Positions 1 to 7,897 of a stretch of 64,000 nucleotides of DNA are shown piece by piece. The notes beneath the pieces are model-generated. The model did no database searches. It saw only the letters and a list, made by a program, of their open reading frames with translations, and had not been told where the DNA came from. Location: assembly GCF_001187535.1 (NCBI RefSeq), contig NZ_LFIO01001790.1, positions 1-64,000 on the forward strand, in the 5' to 3' direction. The DNA is from Rhizobium ecuadorense. GTDB lineage: Bacteria; Pseudomonadota; Alphaproteobacteria; Rhizobiales; Rhizobiaceae. Positions within the stretch are counted from its first letter, which is position 1. Each line of letters starts with the position of its first letter. Both the position numbers and the translations under genes were made by a program.

Positions 1-2
1 TC

Positions 3-992
3 GACCATGCCGGCGACCTCGTCACCGAGGCCGCCAATGAGGGGACCGACACGGTGCAGACGACATTGGCGGCCCACACATTGGCGGCCAATGTCGAGAA
101 CCTCACCTACATCGGCACGGCAGCCTTTGCCGGGACCGGGAATTTGCTCGACAACGTTATCACAGGTGGTGTTGGCGCTGACACCCTCACGGGGGCTGCG
201 GGCAACGACACTTTGATCGGCGGGGGTGGCTCCGACAAGATGTCAGGTGGGATAGGCGACGACGTCTACGTCGTCGACATCGCGACCGATCTGGTGATCG
301 AGAATGTGAACGAAGGGACGGACACGGTCCGGACGGCGCTTGCAAGCTATACGCTCGGCAACAATGTCGAGAACCTGACCTACACGGGATCCGCCAGCTT
401 CAGCGGCGCCGGCAATGCGCTGGCCAACACGATCACCGGCGGCGCCGGCAATGACACGCTGAACGGCGGGGCAGGTGCGGATACCTTGATCGGTGGTGCG
501 GGCAACGACACCTACATCGTCGATAATGCCGGCGACCTCGTCACCGAAGCCGCCAATGAGGGGATCGACACGGTTCGCACGAACCTGGCGAGCTATACGC
601 TTGCCGGCAATGTCGAGAACCTGAGCTTTGCCGGCACTGGGACGTTTGCCGGAACGGGGAATGCGCTGAACAACGTTATCGTCGGCGGCAGTGGTTCCAA
701 TACGCTAACGGGTGGCGGCGGCAATGATACGATCACTGGTGGAGCGGCAGCCGACGTCTTCGTTTATTTGACGAACTGGGGCCATGATACGATCACAAAC
801 TTCGTGGCAGCCGGCTCGGCACATGACGCGATCTCGATCGATCACAGCATTTTCGCCGACTGGGAATCGCTTTTTGCGGCAACCGCGCAGTCCGGGAATG
901 ATACAATTATTACAGCCGATTCCGACAACACCATAACGCTTACGAATGTTGCTGTTTCAAGCCTTCAATCTTGGGACTTCCTGTTTGCATAA
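3..992 (+). CDS. RTX-type calcium-binding repeat protein, C-terminal part (5' end outside window)
   Basis: The open frame runs in from the left edge, so the start is not seen; 329 codons are visible. It contains about three copies of a roughly 100-residue unit. Each unit has a glycine/aspartate-rich stretch of nonapeptides (GGAGNDTL-like, near bases 165-270, 430-520 and 670-750) followed by a segment with the pattern EGxDTVRTxLASYTL and NVENLTYxG. This is the hemolysin-type calcium-binding architecture, in which the nonapeptides fold as a parallel beta roll that binds Ca2+. The C-terminus (TNWGHDTITNF, then SWDFLF) resembles the C-terminal secretion region of type I-exported RTX proteins. The catalytic or adhesive part, if any, lies upstream, so the specific role cannot be named. 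Export by a type I ABC system is expected from the family but no exporter gene is visible here. Confidence 0.9.
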   Translation, partial: DHAGDLVTEAANEGTDTVQTTLAAHTLAANVENLTYIGTAAFAGTGNLLDNVITGGVGADTLTGAAGNDTLIGGGGSDKMSGGIGDDVYVVDIATDLVIENVNEGTDTVRTALASYTLGNNVENLTYTGSASFSGAGNALANTITGGAGNDTLNGGAGADTLIGGAGNDTYIVDNAGDLVTEAANEGIDTVRTNLASYTLAGNVENLSFAGTGTFAGTGNALNNVIVGGSGSNTLTGGGGNDTITGGAAADVFVYLTNWGHDTITNFVAAGSAHDAISIDHSIFADWESLFAATAQSGNDTIITADSDNTITLTNVAVSSLQSWDFLFA

Positions 993-1147
993 TTTTTGCT
1001 CGGACTCTCGGCATATTTTTTGCCGCGAGTCCGAGATCGGGAAACGCACGTGCGACCTCCCACTGCAGCAATGAAAGCCGGGATCCTATCGATTGGATGG
1101 AACCCATGCCGTCTCGCGCCGTTCTCCAAGTTAACGGGAGAATATGC

Positions 1148-1585
1148 ATGTCGAAAACCCTTCTCTACGGCGCGACCAAGATTGACGAGACGAACAGCGC
1201 CTATGCGCCGGTCGAAAGCCTGGCGGCCTTCCAGTGGAAGAACCGCGTCTTCGTCGTGTTTGCCGACAGGGACAATGCCCGCGCCGCCCGCCAGGAAAAT
1301 CAGCTTTTGACAGACCGTTCAGCCCTCGACGAGCGTGATCTGGTTGTGCTCAAAATCTCAGGTGCAACTGTCCGGCCGCTCTTCGGTGCGGCGGACGGTC
1401 TTGACGGCGAAGCGATCCGCCGCGATCTCGAGGCGTTGGAGATTGGGGAATTCGCCGCCTTCCTTGTCGGCAAGGACGGCACGGTGAAGCTCAAGGTCAG
1501 CGAGCCGATCACCGATGGCGAGCTTTTCGCCATCATCGACAGCATGCCGAGGCGCGCTGCCGAATCGCTGAAGCCGGACAAGTAA
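1148..1585 (+). CDS. DUF4174-like small protein
   Basis: Encodes 145 residues. The ATG at 1148 is preferred because GGGAG lies 8-12 bases before it; an in-frame start at 971 would overlap the RTX gene end. The protein resembles the DUF4174 family of about 110-150 residues: a thioredoxin-like fold is suggested by the core RVFVVFADRDN near residue 33, then a region with RDLVVLKISG, and FAAFLVGKDGTVKLK near residue 110, where redox proteins carry the second half of the fold. No CxxC motif is present, so thiol redox activity is not supported. There is no signal peptide with this start. Its function is unknown. It is followed by a short proline-rich gene on the same strand 48 bases downstream. Confidence 0.75.
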   Translation: MSKTLLYGATKIDETNSAYAPVESLAAFQWKNRVFVVFADRDNARAARQENQLLTDRSALDERDLVVLKISGATVRPLFGAADGLDGEAIRRDLEALEIGEFAAFLVGKDGTVKLKVSEPITDGELFAIIDSMPRRAAESLKPDK

Positions 1586-1633
1586 CCCCGGCCCAACGTC
1601 AGTTTGTTCCAGCATCATGAAAGGGAGGCGGTC

Positions 1634-1801
1634 ATGTCCGTGCCCAACGAACCCATTCCCGATCAGCCGCCGATGCCGGCGCCCGGCTGGAAGCCGGTGC
1701 CGCCGATTACCGAACCGGAGCCGGACAGGCTCCCCGACGAGGCGCCGGTTCCCAATCCAGACGAGAACGACGAGCCAGCGAAGCACGTCTCCGAAAATTA
1801 A
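1634..1801 (+). CDS. small proline-rich hypothetical protein
   Basis: A 55-residue protein starting MSVPNEPIPDQPP, preceded by a clear AAGGGAGG ribosome binding site. About one quarter of the residues are proline, and aspartate/glutamate are abundant (repeated PxPD/E segments), so it is likely intrinsically disordered and acidic. No domain, signal peptide or membrane segment is visible. Its stop overlaps the stop end of the convergent LysR gene by 4 bases. The function is unknown. The good ribosome binding site and position behind the DUF4174 gene favour a real gene, but this is moderate evidence only. Confidence 0.55.
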   Translation: MSVPNEPIPDQPPMPAPGWKPVPPITEPEPDRLPDEAPVPNPDENDEPAKHVSEN

Positions 1802-2679
1802 AGGAAGATCTGCCGTTCGGCGCTGACGAGTTCCTGCAGGAAATCGACGACGCTCCTGACGCGTACGAGGTCGCGCGCCGTTTCGTGATAGGTCGTCCAG
1901 TAGGCACGCCGGATCGAAACCTCCGGCAGAATGCGCTGGAGCTCCGGATATTGCCGGGCGATATAATCGTGCAGAATGCCGATGCCGGCGCCCGATCGCA
2001 CCGCTTCAGTCTGCCCGATCGCGGTCGAAATCTCGAAGCTTGCATCCCAGCTTCGCATCACCTCGCCGGAGAAATTCAGCGAGGCGGTGAAGATCAGGTC
2101 TTCGACATAGCCGATGCGCGGATGCGCCTTCAGCGCCTCGATATCACAGGGTGTGCCCCGGGAGGTGAGATAATCGCGCGAGGCATAGAGACCGAGCGTA
2201 TAGTCGGTGAGCTTGGAGGACACGAGCCGGCCCTGTTCGGGCCGTTCCAGCGTAATGGCGATATCCGCCTCGCGCTGCGACAGCGAAAACGAGCGCGGCA
2301 CCGGGACAAGCTGGATTTTCAGCGCCGGATGGCGCTCGATCAGCCGGCCCATGCGCGGCGCAAGAAAGGAAACGCCGAAGCCGTCAGGCGCGCCGACGCG
2401 CACCGTCCCGGCAATCGCCGTATCGGTGTGGCCGAGGCTGGCCTGTGCTGCGAGCATTTCCGTTTCCATCCGCTCGGCGGATGCCAGGAACACTTCGCCT
2501 TCGGCAGTCAACTCGCAGCCATTGGTGCGGCGGATGAAAAGCCGCGTCTTCAGCGCCTCCTCCAGCGAGGTCAGCCGGCGCGAGAGTGTGGCGTGATTGA
2601 GCCCCAGCCGCTTCGAGGCGGCAAGAATCTGCCCGGTACGGGCGACGGCAAGGAAAATCCGGACGTCGTCCCAGTTCAT
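1798..2679 (-). CDS. LysR-family transcriptional regulator
   Basis: Encodes 293 residues of normal LysR length. The N-terminal winged helix-turn-helix covers about residues 1-60 (MNWDDVRIFLAVARTGQ, then LGLNHATLSRRLTSLEEAL). The effector-binding domain follows from about residue 90 (GTVRVGAPDGFG). The ATG overlaps the TGA of the upstream monooxygenase gene (ATGA), so the two are translationally coupled and co-transcribed. LysR proteins often control neighbouring genes; here the candidates are the monooxygenase itself and mmsA, which is divergently transcribed from the same intergenic region. That target assignment is inference. The ligand is unknown. Confidence 0.93.
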   Translation of the reverse strand: MNWDDVRIFLAVARTGQILAASKRLGLNHATLSRRLTSLEEALKTRLFIRRTNGCELTAEGEVFLASAERMETEMLAAQASLGHTDTAIAGTVRVGAPDGFGVSFLAPRMGRLIERHPALKIQLVPVPRSFSLSQREADIAITLERPEQGRLVSSKLTDYTLGLYASRDYLTSRGTPCDIEALKAHPRIGYVEDLIFTASLNFSGEVMRSWDASFEISTAIGQTEAVRSGAGIGILHDYIARQYPELQRILPEVSIRRAYWTTYHETARDLVRVRSVVDFLQELVSAERQIFL

Positions 2680-2990
2680 GGCTTGGCCCGCATTGAGATC
2701 GGATCGACCTCAATCAGCGTCAGCGATGTCACCATGCCGGCCGTCTCGCTCTTGTATTTGAGGAAATGCGGTGTCCGCAGATGGGCTTCGTAGGCCCCCT
2801 TGTCGGCATAGACCTCAAGAATGCGGATCCGGTTGGGGGCGTCCCTGATGGAAACAGCACTCAGAGAAAGGACGCCGACTTCCAGCCTGACGGATGCCTC
2901 GATTTCCTCAGTGAGCAATGCGCGATAGGCGTCGAGCCTATCCGGATCGATCTCCAGCTCCGCCATTCTGACGACAGGTTTGCGGCTCAT
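2676..2990 (-). CDS. antibiotic biosynthesis monooxygenase (ABM) domain protein
   Basis: Encodes 104 residues from the ATG at 2990, which has a purine-rich GGAGAGG upstream on the minus strand; a longer in-frame start at 3065 lacks support. The chain MAELEIDPDRLDAYRALL, a central VLSLSAV and HFLKYKSETAGMV match the dimeric alpha-beta ABM/YgiN-like fold of about 100 residues, including the conserved HLxTPHF segment. Members are cofactor-free monooxygenases or quinol/heme-active enzymes, so the substrate cannot be predicted from the domain. The gene overlaps the following LysR gene by 4 bases and is divergent from mmsA. Confidence 0.85.
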   Translation of the reverse strand: MSRKPVVRMAELEIDPDRLDAYRALLTEEIEASVRLEVGVLSLSAVSIRDAPNRIRILEVYADKGAYEAHLRTPHFLKYKSETAGMVTSLTLIEVDPISMRAKP

Positions 2991-3168
2991 CGGCTTGACC
3001 TCTCCGGGATTTGACTTGTCCGCGTGCCGTTCCAAGTTTGGGAGCAGCAGCAACGCCTGACGCAATGGCAGCGCTATAATTTACGCACAACCGTTACTTA
3101 TATCAGCGCATTGATTTGTGCAAATTGAAGTGCGATTGTAGGCCATCCAAAAAACAGGAGGAGCATCC

Positions 3169-4665
3169 ATGCGTGAGATCGGTCATTTCATCGGCGGCAA
3201 GCAAGTCGCCGGCACCAGCGGCCGCGTGAGCAATGTCTATAATCCGGCAACCGGCGAAGTGCAGGCGACGGTCGCGCTCGCAAGCGTCGAAGAACTGCGC
3301 GCCGCCGTCGAGAACGCCAAGGCAGCGCAGCCGAAATGGGCCGCCACCAATCCGCAGCGCCGCGCCCGCGTCTTCTTCAAGTTTGTCGAACTCCTGAACA
3401 AGCACATGGACGAGCTTGCCGAAATGCTCTCCAAGGAGCACGGCAAGACGATCGAGGATGCCAAGGGTGACGTCATCCGCGGCCTCGAAGTCTGCGAATT
3501 CGTCTGCGGCATTCCGCATCTCGCCAAGGGCGAGTTCACCGAGGGCGCGGGCCCGGCGATCGACATGTATTCGATCCGCCAGCCGGTCGGCATCGGCGCC
3601 GGCATCACCCCCTTCAACTTCCCCGGCATGATCCCGATGTGGATGTTCGCGCCGGCAATCGCCTGCGGCAACGCCTTCATCCTGAAGCCCTCCGAGCGCG
3701 ATCCTTCCCTGCCGATCCGTCTTGCCGAACTGATGATCGAGGCCGGTCTTCCCGCCGGCATCCTCAATGTCGTCAATGGCGACAAGGGCGCCGTCGATGC
3801 GATCCTCACCGATCCCGATATCGGTGCCGTCTCCTTCGTCGGTTCGACGCCGATCGCCCGTTACGTCTATGGTACTGCGGCGATGAACGGCAAGCGCGCC
3901 CAGTGCTTCGGCGGCGCCAAGAACCACATGATCATCATGCCGGATGCCGATATGGATCAGGCCGTCAATGCGCTGATGGGCGCAGGCTACGGCTCGGCCG
4001 GCGAGCGCTGCATGGCGATCTCGGTTGCCGTTCCGGTCGGCGAGGACACCGCCAACCGCCTCGTCGAGAAGCTGATCCCGAAGATCGAATCGCTGCGCAT
4101 CGGCCCCTACACCGACGATCAGGCCGATATGGGCCCGCTGGTCACCAAGGACGCCTATACCCGTGTTCGCAGCCTGATCGACCGCGGCGTCGAGGAAGGC
4201 GCCAAGCTGCTCGTCGACGGCCGCGACTTCAAGCTCCAGGGCTATGAAGACGGCTATTTCGTCGGCGGCTGCCTGTTCGATCACGTCACACCCGAGATGG
4301 ATATCTACAAGACCGAGATCTTCGGACCTGTCCTTTCCGTCGTTCGCGCCGAGAATTACGAAGAGGCGCTGTCGCTGCCGATGAAGCACGAATATGGCAA
4401 CGGCGTTGCGATCTACACCCGTGACGGCGATGCGGCCCGCGATTTCGCCTCGCGCATCAATATCGGCATGATCGGTATCAACGTTCCGATCCCGGTTCCG
4501 CTCGCCTACCACTCCTTCGGCGGCTGGAAGGCCTCGAGCTTCGGCGACCTCAACCAGCACGGCACGGATTCGATCAAGTTCTGGACGAAGACCAAGACCG
4601 TCACCGCCCGCTGGCCCTCAGGCATCAAGAGCGGCGCCGAATTCGTCATGCCGACGATGAAGTGA
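3169..4665 (+). CDS. mmsA: CoA-acylating methylmalonate-semialdehyde dehydrogenase
   Basis: A 498-residue aldehyde dehydrogenase family protein with a strong AGGAGGAGC ribosome binding site. The family oxidises methylmalonate semialdehyde and malonate semialdehyde with NAD+ and CoA to propionyl-CoA and acetyl-CoA, the last steps of valine and of myo-inositol catabolism (mmsA/iolA). MmsA-type hallmarks are visible: the early ITPFNFPGMIPMWMF segment, GSTPIARYVY in the NAD site, and catalytic Cys281 in GSAGERCMAI; the glutamate used by hydrolytic ALDHs is replaced at GGAKNHM. It stands alone here: no mmsB, iol or acyl-CoA genes flank it. A strong terminator follows. Control by the divergent LysR is possible but unproven. 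Confidence 0.95.
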   Translation: MREIGHFIGGKQVAGTSGRVSNVYNPATGEVQATVALASVEELRAAVENAKAAQPKWAATNPQRRARVFFKFVELLNKHMDELAEMLSKEHGKTIEDAKGDVIRGLEVCEFVCGIPHLAKGEFTEGAGPAIDMYSIRQPVGIGAGITPFNFPGMIPMWMFAPAIACGNAFILKPSERDPSLPIRLAELMIEAGLPAGILNVVNGDKGAVDAILTDPDIGAVSFVGSTPIARYVYGTAAMNGKRAQCFGGAKNHMIIMPDADMDQAVNALMGAGYGSAGERCMAISVAVPVGEDTANRLVEKLIPKIESLRIGPYTDDQADMGPLVTKDAYTRVRSLIDRGVEEGAKLLVDGRDFKLQGYEDGYFVGGCLFDHVTPEMDIYKTEIFGPVLSVVRAENYEEALSLPMKHEYGNGVAIYTRDGDAARDFASRINIGMIGINVPIPVPLAYHSFGGWKASSFGDLNQHGTDSIKFWTKTKTVTARWPSGIKSGAEFVMPTMK

Positions 4666-4691
4666 TTTTCACGACAGATCGATCTGCAATT

Positions 4692-4715
4692 CGGGGGCCT
4701 TGTGGCCCCCGTTTT
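4692..4715 (+). terminator. rho-independent terminator after mmsA
   Basis: An 8-bp perfect GC-rich stem (CGGGGGCC / GGCCCCCG) with a TTGT loop is followed directly by TTTT. It lies 27 bases after the mmsA stop. Confidence 0.85.
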
Positions 4716-4819
4716 CGATTTCAGGTTGTCGATTTCTTCGCGTTTTGCTTTTCTGTCGGTGCGCTCGACGCGTGATTCTCATCATGCTGTCGGGCAATGT
4801 GCTGGGGGAAGCAGAGATC

Positions 4820-5902
4820 ATGGATAACAGAGTGTCCGCGGGCTCCGCGGCGAACGCGTTTGAACGTGCCCGGTTCACCGGCACGGCATCGGAATATTTC
4901 GGTATCTGGATCGTCAATGTCCTTTTGACGATCGTAACGCTCGGCATCTATTCCGCCTGGGCGAAAGTGCGGCGCAATCGCTATTTTTATGGCAACACCG
5001 TCCTGCTCGGCCGTGCTTTCGAATATCACGCCACCGGCAAGCAGATTTTCATCGGCCGCCTGATCGTCTTCGCCTTCCTTGTCGTGGCCAACATTCTAGC
5101 GGCGATCCATCCGCTGTTCTCGCTGGTGACCACGGTCCTGGTGCTCATCGCTCTTCCGTGGCTGATCGTCAGAGGCCTTCGTTTCAACACTCGCGTGACC
5201 AGCTATCGAAATGTGCGATTTGATTTCACCGGCACGGCCGGCGGCGCCTTCGTCTGCGTGATGCTTGGAGGTCTCGTCGCTTTCCTGTCGCTGGGTCTGC
5301 TTGCGCCCTTGGCCAGCCGTTGGCTCAACCGCTATATCTTCAACAATCTCCGCTACGGCAATCGGCCTTTCGATACCGATCCCAAGATTGGCACGCTCTA
5401 CCGCGCGCTTCTCATCCCGGCCCTGATGGTCGTGCTGGGCCTGGTCGTTCTCGCCGGGTTGGTTGCGATCGCGGTCGTCGGGATGCAGGCCAATGACCCC
5501 GGCGCATTCGAGCATGATGCCGCTATGTTGATGATAGTGTGGGGAATGTATCTTGTCGTTTTCGGCCTGATCATCGTCTATGGCCTTGCAGGCCTCATAT
5601 ATCGGGCCGCCGTCCATAACATCGTCTGGTCGTCGACCCGCATCGACGGCCAGCATCTCCTGCGCAGCGATCTTTCCCGTGCACGCTATGCCTGGATCGC
5701 CATATCGAACGTCGTGGTGACGATGCTTACCCTCGGCTTGATGCGCCCCTGGGCGGCGGTTCGTCTGGCACGCTATGTGGCCGAGCACACGGCGATCCGC
5801 ATCGAAGGCGAAATCGGCGAGGTTTTTACGCAGTTTCAAACGACTGGCGCCGCCGTCGGTGCGGAATATATGAGCATGGAAGGGATCGATTTTGGTTTCT
5901 GA
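4820..5902 (+). CDS. YjgN-like (DUF898) polytopic membrane protein
   Basis: Encodes 360 residues from the ATG at 4820, chosen for the GGGGGAA upstream and because the conserved family start (FERARFTGTASEYFGIW) follows soon after; an in-frame ATG at 4700 would run through the mmsA terminator. The protein has two related halves, each with the pattern GIWIVNVLLTIVTLGIYSAWAKVR or WIAISNVVVTMLTLGLMRPWAAVR, with hydrophobic helices near residues 25-45, 75-120, 135-165, 200-240 and 290-315. This is the DUF898/YjgN inner-membrane family, whose function is not established. The stop overlaps the start of the M48 protease gene by 11 bases, so the two products are probably made together. Confidence 0.88.
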   Translation: MDNRVSAGSAANAFERARFTGTASEYFGIWIVNVLLTIVTLGIYSAWAKVRRNRYFYGNTVLLGRAFEYHATGKQIFIGRLIVFAFLVVANILAAIHPLFSLVTTVLVLIALPWLIVRGLRFNTRVTSYRNVRFDFTGTAGGAFVCVMLGGLVAFLSLGLLAPLASRWLNRYIFNNLRYGNRPFDTDPKIGTLYRALLIPALMVVLGLVVLAGLVAIAVVGMQANDPGAFEHDAAMLMIVWGMYLVVFGLIIVYGLAGLIYRAAVHNIVWSSTRIDGQHLLRSDLSRARYAWIAISNVVVTMLTLGLMRPWAAVRLARYVAEHTAIRIEGEIGEVFTQFQTTGAAVGAEYMSMEGIDFGF

Positions 5903-6941
5903 CGCAGAGACCATCGCCAAAGGGGAATGGTATCCGCCGCATTCGAGCGGCTCCGTTCCCGCACGCCTGCTGTCGCGCGGCGGGCGCCTGCTCGCCGTAA
6001 CCGACGAGGATGTCGCCCTTTCGGATAGCGCTGCCGGAGAGCTCTCCTTCACGCCGCGCGTCGGGTCGATCCCCCGACGCGCCGTCTTTGCCGACGGCTC
6101 GGTCTTCGAGAGCAGCGACAATGATGCAATCGATGCCTTTCTTCGCGGCGGCGGCAGAAGCGGCTGGGTACATCGGCTGGAGGAATTTCACCCCCGCATC
6201 TTCGTCTTCGCGGTCGCGGTCGTTCTGCTCGCCGTCGGAATCTATCGTTACGCGCTGCCGGCGCTCGTCGAAGTTGCCGTCTTCGTGACGCCGCCTGTTG
6301 TTTCCGAGGCAATGTCCTACAGCGCTCTCAACACGCTCGACAGGACTGCGCTGTCCGCCAGCCAATTGGACGAAGCCCGGCAAGCCGAAATCGCCGATCG
6401 CTTCCGCCAGGTCGCTGCCAATGCCGAAGGCGGCGCCGGCCGTTATGTGCTGAATTTCCGCGATGGCGGCGTGATCGGTCCCAACGCTTTCGCGCTTCCC
6501 GACGGCAATATCGTCATCACCGACCAGCTGGTGGAACTGGCGGGCGGCGACGATGAGATGATAACCGGGGTTCTCGCCCACGAGGTGGGCCATGTCGAAT
6601 ACAAGCACAGCCTCCGGCAGCTTTATCGCGCCGCAGGTGTCGCCGGCCTCGTCATGCTGATTGCCGGTGATATCGGCTCTGGCGTCGAGGATATCCTGAC
6701 GCAGGGTGGCGGCCTGCTGGCATTGTCCTATTCACGCAGTGCAGAGGCCGAGGCCGACCGACGCTCGGTGGAACTGATGCGCAAGGCCGGCATGGATCCT
6801 GTTGCGATCGCCCGTTTTTTCGATGTCCTGGAAGCCAAGCTCGGCGATCATTCCAGCACCAGCATGCTCTCCACCCATCCGGGCACGCCCGAGCGCAAGC
6901 AGGCGATCCTGGATTATGCCGGCGCTCTGCAGCAAGATTGA
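5892..6941 (+). CDS. membrane-anchored M48-family metalloprotease
   Basis: Encodes 349 residues from a TTG start at 5892 that overlaps the end of the DUF898 gene by 11 bases. The zinc-binding HEXXH motif is present (LAHEVGHVEYKH, His230-His234) with the downstream glutamate ligand region SAEAEADRRSVEL near residue 285 and the C-terminal STHPGTPERKQAI typical of the M48 (HtpX/Oma1/BepA) family. The N-terminal ~95 residues look cytoplasmic. A single membrane helix (FVFAVAVVLLAVGIY, about 102-120) would put the protease in the periplasm. Pairing of a DUF898 membrane protein with an M48 protease suggests envelope quality control, but the substrate is unknown. Confidence 0.9.
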   Translation: MVSDAETIAKGEWYPPHSSGSVPARLLSRGGRLLAVTDEDVALSDSAAGELSFTPRVGSIPRRAVFADGSVFESSDNDAIDAFLRGGGRSGWVHRLEEFHPRIFVFAVAVVLLAVGIYRYALPALVEVAVFVTPPVVSEAMSYSALNTLDRTALSASQLDEARQAEIADRFRQVAANAEGGAGRYVLNFRDGGVIGPNAFALPDGNIVITDQLVELAGGDDEMITGVLAHEVGHVEYKHSLRQLYRAAGVAGLVMLIAGDIGSGVEDILTQGGGLLALSYSRSAEAEADRRSVELMRKAGMDPVAIARFFDVLEAKLGDHSSTSMLSTHPGTPERKQAILDYAGALQQD

Positions 6942-6991
6942 CGTCGCGGCATTTGGCCTCATAAGCTGAATGCGAATTTCATATTTTGGAA

Positions 6992-7020
6992 TTGTTCAAA
7001 ACTACCAAACCGCCTATATA
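6992..7020 (+). promoter_or_regulatory. candidate promoter of rirA
   Basis: TTGTTC (6992-6997) and TATATA (7015-7020) are separated by 17 bases, ending 31 bases before the rirA ATG. This is a pattern match only; no transcript start is known here. Confidence 0.35.
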
Positions 7021-7051
7021 GGTCTGAACAGGCACGAGTCAGGAGAATGGC

Positions 7052-7534
7052 ATGCGGTTGACGAAGCAGACCAACTATGCGGTTCGCATGTTGATGTATT
7101 GTGCTGCCAACGACGGGCACCTGAGCCGGATTCCGGAAATCGCCAAGGCTTACGGCGTTTCCGAGCTGTTTCTTTTCAAGATCCTCCAGCCGCTGAACAA
7201 GGCGGGCCTTGTCGAAACCGTGCGCGGTCGCAATGGCGGCGTGCGGCTCGGCAAGCCGGCGGCCGACATCACGCTCTTCGACGTCGTCCGGGTGACGGAA
7301 GACAGTTTCGCCATGGCCGAATGCTTCGAGGATGACGGCGTGGTCGAATGCCCGCTGGTTGACAGCTGCGGCCTGAATTCGGCGCTGCGCAAGGCGCTCA
7401 ACGCCTTCTTCGCGGTGCTGTCCGAATATTCGATCGACGACCTCGTCAAGGCGCGTCCGCAGATCAATTTCCTTCTCGGAATTACCGGCGAGCAGCCCTA
7501 TCGTAAACCCGCGATCGTTGCGCCTGCCGCCTGA
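7052..7534 (+). CDS. rirA: Rrf2-family iron-responsive regulator RirA
   Basis: A 160-residue Rrf2 protein. The winged helix (MRLTKQTNYAVRMLMYCA, then IAKAYGVSELFLFKIL, with wing VRGRNGGVRLGKP) is followed by three clustered cysteines (about residues 91, 100 and 106 in ECF...VECPLVDSC) that in this family hold an iron-sulfur cluster. In rhizobia RirA, not Fur, is the main iron-dependent repressor of uptake genes; loss of the cluster under iron limitation relieves repression. The N-terminal sequence and C-terminal extension match RirA better than the cysteine-desulfurase regulator IscR. A good AGGAGA ribosome binding site precedes the ATG, and a terminator follows the stop, so the gene is monocistronic. 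Confidence 0.95.
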   Translation: MRLTKQTNYAVRMLMYCAANDGHLSRIPEIAKAYGVSELFLFKILQPLNKAGLVETVRGRNGGVRLGKPAADITLFDVVRVTEDSFAMAECFEDDGVVECPLVDSCGLNSALRKALNAFFAVLSEYSIDDLVKARPQINFLLGITGEQPYRKPAIVAPAA

Positions 7535-7560
7535 ATTTAACGAGCAGCACAGACTTGTGA

Positions 7561-7596
7561 AACCGCGGTTGCCCCGGCAATCGCGGTTTTTGTTTT
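7561..7596 (+). terminator. rho-independent terminator after rirA
   Basis: The hairpin AACCGCGGTTGCC / GGCAATCGCGGTT has one G-T mismatch and a short C-rich loop, and is followed by a T-rich tail. It sits 27 bases past the rirA stop. The rest of the 363-base gap up to dppA holds no recognisable gene; it is AT-richer toward 7680-7800 and probably carries the dpp promoter, which I could not define. Confidence 0.85.
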
Positions 7597-7897
7597 GTGC
7601 GGCGTCTCCCCGGCTCGGCAAGAGACAAACATCCCACGCGCAGCAAGCGAATCCGATCGATCGCGACACGCTTAAGAGGCGCAATTATCCAAAATACGAC
7701 GAAATCCCGGTCATTTTTATCCAAATATGTCCGATTGAGGCCGATTTTTGACTGAAAATTTCTAAAATTGTCCAACTGGAAAAATTTTCTCCGTAGCCCG
7801 TTGCTTTCAGTAGATAAATGTCGTTCCATCGACCGTCGATCGGGATGCATATCTGCGGTCTCCAGACATCAAAAAAGAACAACCGGGAAACAATATT

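Noticed and set aside
3103-4560. Minus-strand frame of 485 codons opposite mmsA
   Set aside because: It is an antisense shadow of a well-supported gene with biased composition.
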